Assembly (NCBI GenBank): GCA_017420625.1
Contig: JAFOIR010000272.1
Coordinates: forward strand, 1 to 8,641
Direction of reading: 5' to 3'
DNA: 8,641 nucleotides
DNA from: Bacillota bacterium
GTDB taxonomy: Bacteria; Bacillota_A; Clostridia; Lachnospirales; Bianqueaceae
Under the pieces are notes generated by a model. That model ran no database searches, was not told where the DNA came from, and saw only the letters and a list, made by a program, of their open reading frames with translations. Positions 6,276 through 8,641 of this stretch are shown one piece after another (within the stretch, counting starts at the first letter, position 1; every line of letters begins with the position of its first letter). Made by a program: the position numbers and the translations under genes.

Positions 6276-8409
6276 GATCTTTTCCTCGTTTCGCATAATA
6301 ATTCATCAGGCAGCCCAGAAGCAGGATCTCGCGCTCTGTTTGTGTCAGACCTTTCATTTGAAGTTTCAGCGGCTTTTCAGGATCCTGATCGATATATCCG
6401 GTAATTTCTTCCTTTCCCTCAATCAGGGCCTTTCTGATTCCCGGTATATAAACAGTTTGTCCGCACTCTGCCGGGAAAGCATCTGTCGTAAAGGGAATCA
6501 TACCCCAGTTGATACAGTTGGAACGATACCGTTTAGTCGCATACTCAACCGCGAAGTTGCAGCTTCCGCCCAGCACACGCTGACAGGATGCCGCCTGTTC
6601 TCTGGCAGAACCATCCCCTGGCTTCACGGCAAAGATCGCAGAACCGATACTCACATTTTCACTGTTTAATCCAAAATCTTCTGTTCTCAGTTTTTGAACT
6701 TCCTTTGCTCTTCCGACATAGGCCGGTTCTCTTCTGGACAAGGTGAATTCAGACAGTCTGAGAGGATTGGATCGATAGGAAGAAGTTTCCCCGGAAGGAA
6801 TCAGTTCATCCGTTGTCGTCACCGGATCTCGGATCACAGCACAGAGTTTTACCAGAAGATCCTCTTTTAACGCTTCCATCTTCGGCCAGTCCGTAATATT
6901 TGGGCCAAGAATCAGAGATTCCTCTTCATGTGGATCTCCAAATCCTTTGTACACCCGTTTTTCATAGATGCCCGGATAAAAATGATAAGGCGTTTGTTTA
7001 ACGGCATACTGAATTTCATCCGCTCCGGTAAGGACACCGCCCATTGCAGCAGTCGCAGCAATCGAGCGTGCATCCATCAGGGCGACGTACGCTTTTTGCC
7101 CTTCTCCGGGCTTGGAACCTTCGCGATTCGGGAAATTACGGGTCGTGTGACGGATCGAGAAACCTTCATTGGAAGGAACATCACCGGCGCCAAAGCATGG
7201 TCCGCAGAAACATGGTTTCACGACTGCTCCGGACTCAAGCAAAGATGTAAGTATCCCGTTTTGCGCCATCGCATGCTGAATCGGAGTAGATGCAGGATAA
7301 ACGGAAAGAGAGAAAATCCCCTGCCCGATGGTACCCTGCTGCAGGATCGCATCAGCCTCTTCCAGGTTTTCATATAGACCCCCGGCGCATCCTGCAATCA
7401 CACCCTGGCTTACGAGAATCTTGCCTTCTTTGACCTGATCTCCAAGTCCGATCGGATCCAGGTATTTATGGGGATCTGCCTTCAGTTCACGGATCGGAAG
7501 TGCATTCGAGGGATGGAACGGAAGTGCGATCATCGGTTCGATCTCAGAAAGATTCAGTTCGATATAATGATCATAGCAGGCTCCATCCTGCGGTGCCAGA
7601 TTCTGATAGTCTTCTTCTCTGCCATGATTCCGGTAGAACTGCCGAGTGACTTCATCCGTTTCCCAGATCGAAGAAAGGCAGGCTGTCTCAGTAGTCATCA
7701 CGTCGATCCCGATCCGCTCATCATTGGAAAGATTTCGGATTCCTTCACCGGCAAATTCCAGGATATGATTCTTGACGATGCCGAAAACATCCCGGCAAAG
7801 CGTCAGAGCTACATCATGCGGACCTACTCCGTGCCTGAGTTTTCCTGTCACATGGACGAGCGTCACTTCAGGAAGAGGAATATCATAAGTCTGATCCAAG
7901 AGCTGCTTGACCAGTTCCGGTCCCCCTTCACCGATCCCCATGGTTCCGTAGGCTCCGTATCGTGTATGAGAGTCCGACCCGAGAATCATCCTGCCGCATC
8001 CGCTCATCATCTCCCGTGCATACTGATGAATGACCGCCTGATTGGCCGGCACATAGGTTCCTCCATATTTACGGGCAGCTGACAGTCCGAACACATGATC
8101 ATCTTCATTGATCGTTCCGCCGACCGCACAGAGGCTGTTATGGCAGTTTGTCAGTGCATAGGGAAGATGAAAGGATTTCATTCCGCTTGCCCTGGCTGTC
8201 TGGATGATCCCGACATAGGTGATATCATGTGAGATAAGCGCATCGAAACGAAGATGCAGCATTCCTTCTTCAGCCGGCACTTCCCTGCTCTCATGAGCTC
8301 TCAGGATCCGGTAAGCCATTGTTTTTTCACGTCCCTCCCGAAGCATATCGGAAGGGATCTTATTAATTTTTCCGTCTGTATAGATGCAGGGTTCCTGATT
8401 ATAGATCAT
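6268..8409 (-). CDS. Aconitase-family hydratase, YbhJ type (probable aconitate hydratase)
   Basis: A 713-residue iron-sulfur hydro-lyase resembling E. coli YbhJ across its length, as far as I recall that sequence: HDITYVGIIQTARASGM, ALTNCHNSLCAVGGTI, GSDSHTRYGAYGTMGIGEGG (144-163), FCGPCFGAGD (401-410), DELIPSGETSSYRSNP and PGDGSAREQAASCQRV. The three cluster-ligand cysteines are C341 (AGCAGG), C402 and C405 (CGPC). The active-site serine/arginine segment is GDGSAREQ at 598-605, in the C-terminal swivel domain. E. coli YbhJ has no firmly assigned reaction. Here the 8-base overlap with an isocitrate dehydrogenase gene argues that it isomerises citrate to isocitrate. The start at 8409 is supported by GAGAGGT 6 bases upstream and by N-terminal agreement with YbhJ; the later in-frame ATG (residue 31) would remove conserved residues. 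It lies 11 bases after the GntR/FCD gene. Confidence 0.92.
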   Translation of the reverse strand: MIYNQEPCIYTDGKINKIPSDMLREGREKTMAYRILRAHESREVPAEEGMLHLRFDALISHDITYVGIIQTARASGMKSFHLPYALTNCHNSLCAVGGTINEDDHVFGLSAARKYGGTYVPANQAVIHQYAREMMSGCGRMILGSDSHTRYGAYGTMGIGEGGPELVKQLLDQTYDIPLPEVTLVHVTGKLRHGVGPHDVALTLCRDVFGIVKNHILEFAGEGIRNLSNDERIGIDVMTTETACLSSIWETDEVTRQFYRNHGREEDYQNLAPQDGACYDHYIELNLSEIEPMIALPFHPSNALPIRELKADPHKYLDPIGLGDQVKEGKILVSQGVIAGCAGGLYENLEEADAILQQGTIGQGIFSLSVYPASTPIQHAMAQNGILTSLLESGAVVKPCFCGPCFGAGDVPSNEGFSIRHTTRNFPNREGSKPGEGQKAYVALMDARSIAATAAMGGVLTGADEIQYAVKQTPYHFYPGIYEKRVYKGFGDPHEEESLILGPNITDWPKMEALKEDLLVKLCAVIRDPVTTTDELIPSGETSSYRSNPLRLSEFTLSRREPAYVGRAKEVQKLRTEDFGLNSENVSIGSAIFAVKPGDGSAREQAASCQRVLGGSCNFAVEYATKRYRSNCINWGMIPFTTDAFPAECGQTVYIPGIRKALIEGKEEITGYIDQDPEKPLKLQMKGLTQTEREILLLGCLMNYYAKRGKDHE

Positions 8410-8420
8410 CGCATTACCTC

Positions 8421-8641
8421 TCAGTTTTCCATCAGATGGTTTTTTTCCATATTGGCGGCAGAAGCTCGTACATGTTCGATCATCAGTGCTCCGGCGCTTT
8501 CCGGATCCTTTCTGATCATCGCTTCCAGGATCGAACGGTGTTCCTTCAGCATCTGCTCGGCCCTTCCCGGTTCTTTAATCGATCTTTCCCGAATATTCTC
8601 GGCATACGCATGCAGTTCTTTCAGAATTTTCTGAAGCATCC
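8421..8641 (-). CDS. GntR-family regulator, FCD domain, C-terminal fragment at the window edge
   Basis: Only the last 73 codons are visible; the frame is open to the right edge, so the DNA-binding N-terminus lies outside. The fragment is all-helical and ends with the typical FCD-domain close: EHRSILEAMIRKDPESAGALMIEHVRASAANMEK, where the histidines of EHRSIL and IEHVRAS sit at usual FCD metal/ligand positions. FCD regulators of the FadR subfamily usually sense organic acids and bind as dimers near their own operon. Its stop is 11 bases before the hydratase start, and the hydratase ribosome site overlaps this junction, so it is probably the first or an early gene of the hydratase-icd operon and may control it in response to a carboxylate such as citrate (inference). 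Confidence 0.82.
   Translation of the reverse strand, partial: MLQKILKELHAYAENIRERSIKEPGRAEQMLKEHRSILEAMIRKDPESAGALMIEHVRASAANMEKNHLMEN

Noticed and set aside
6276..6296. ATG at 6296 as the icd start
   Set aside because: There is no Shine-Dalgarno upstream, and the GAGGA that serves ATG 6275 would fall inside the coding region. Residue numbering from 6275 matches human IDH1.
5733..6404. 223-codon open frame on the plus strand
   Set aside because: It is antisense to icd and the end of the hydratase, with no family resemblance and no credible start context.
7468..8082. 204-codon open frame on the plus strand
   Set aside because: It is a shadow of the YbhJ-type hydratase, whose minus-strand frame is conserved over the whole stretch.

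Overview
This window looks like chromosomal core sequence from a low-to-moderate GC Gram-positive bacterium (Bacillota/Firmicutes). The signs are a Bacillus-type PolA without proofreading residues, a YugI/GSP13-like S1 protein, strong AAGGAG/GGAGGT Shine-Dalgarno sites, TTG start use, and a tRNA-Leu without an encoded CCA. The aconitase/IDH pair would fit an anaerobic gut Clostridia or Erysipelotrichia lineage, but the sequence alone does not fix the genus. I see no phage, insertion sequence or CRISPR array.

Layout. (1) Positions 1-3423, minus strand: an MFS transporter followed 4 bases later by polA, which is cut by the left window edge inside the polymerase O-helix. (2) 3483-3653, minus strand: a tRNA-Leu(CAA) with a clear promoter and an intrinsic terminator, upstream of the transporter. 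(3) 3686-4326, plus strand: a promoter, a long structured leader, and a small S1-domain RNA-binding protein. It ends in a bidirectional terminator shared with the convergent gene. (4) 4324-5050, minus strand: a stand-alone HD hydrolase of the small alarmone hydrolase/Mesh1 type with its own promoter. A perfect 17-bp inverted repeat encloses the -10 of that promoter and overlaps the ribosome binding site. (5) 5064-8641, minus strand: an operon of a GntR/FCD regulator (C-terminal fragment at the right edge), a YbhJ-type aconitase-family hydratase, and a eukaryote-like (subfamily II) NADP-isocitrate dehydrogenase. Spacing is 11 bases, then an 8-base overlap.

How they fit together. The hydratase and IDH would convert citrate to 2-oxoglutarate with NADPH production, probably to feed glutamate synthesis in an organism with a partial TCA cycle. 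The adjacent GntR/FCD protein is a likely local regulator. The HD hydrolase would remove (p)ppGpp, or possibly NADPH as described for animal MESH1. The S1 protein belongs to a ribosome-associated stress family.

The most notable feature without a standard explanation is the 17-bp inverted repeat at 4964-4980/5031-5047. In transcripts reading through from icd it would hide the hydrolase ribosome binding site. In transcripts from the internal promoter it would not form. At the DNA level it also has the geometry of a small invertible promoter. No intergenic stretch exceeds 300 bases.
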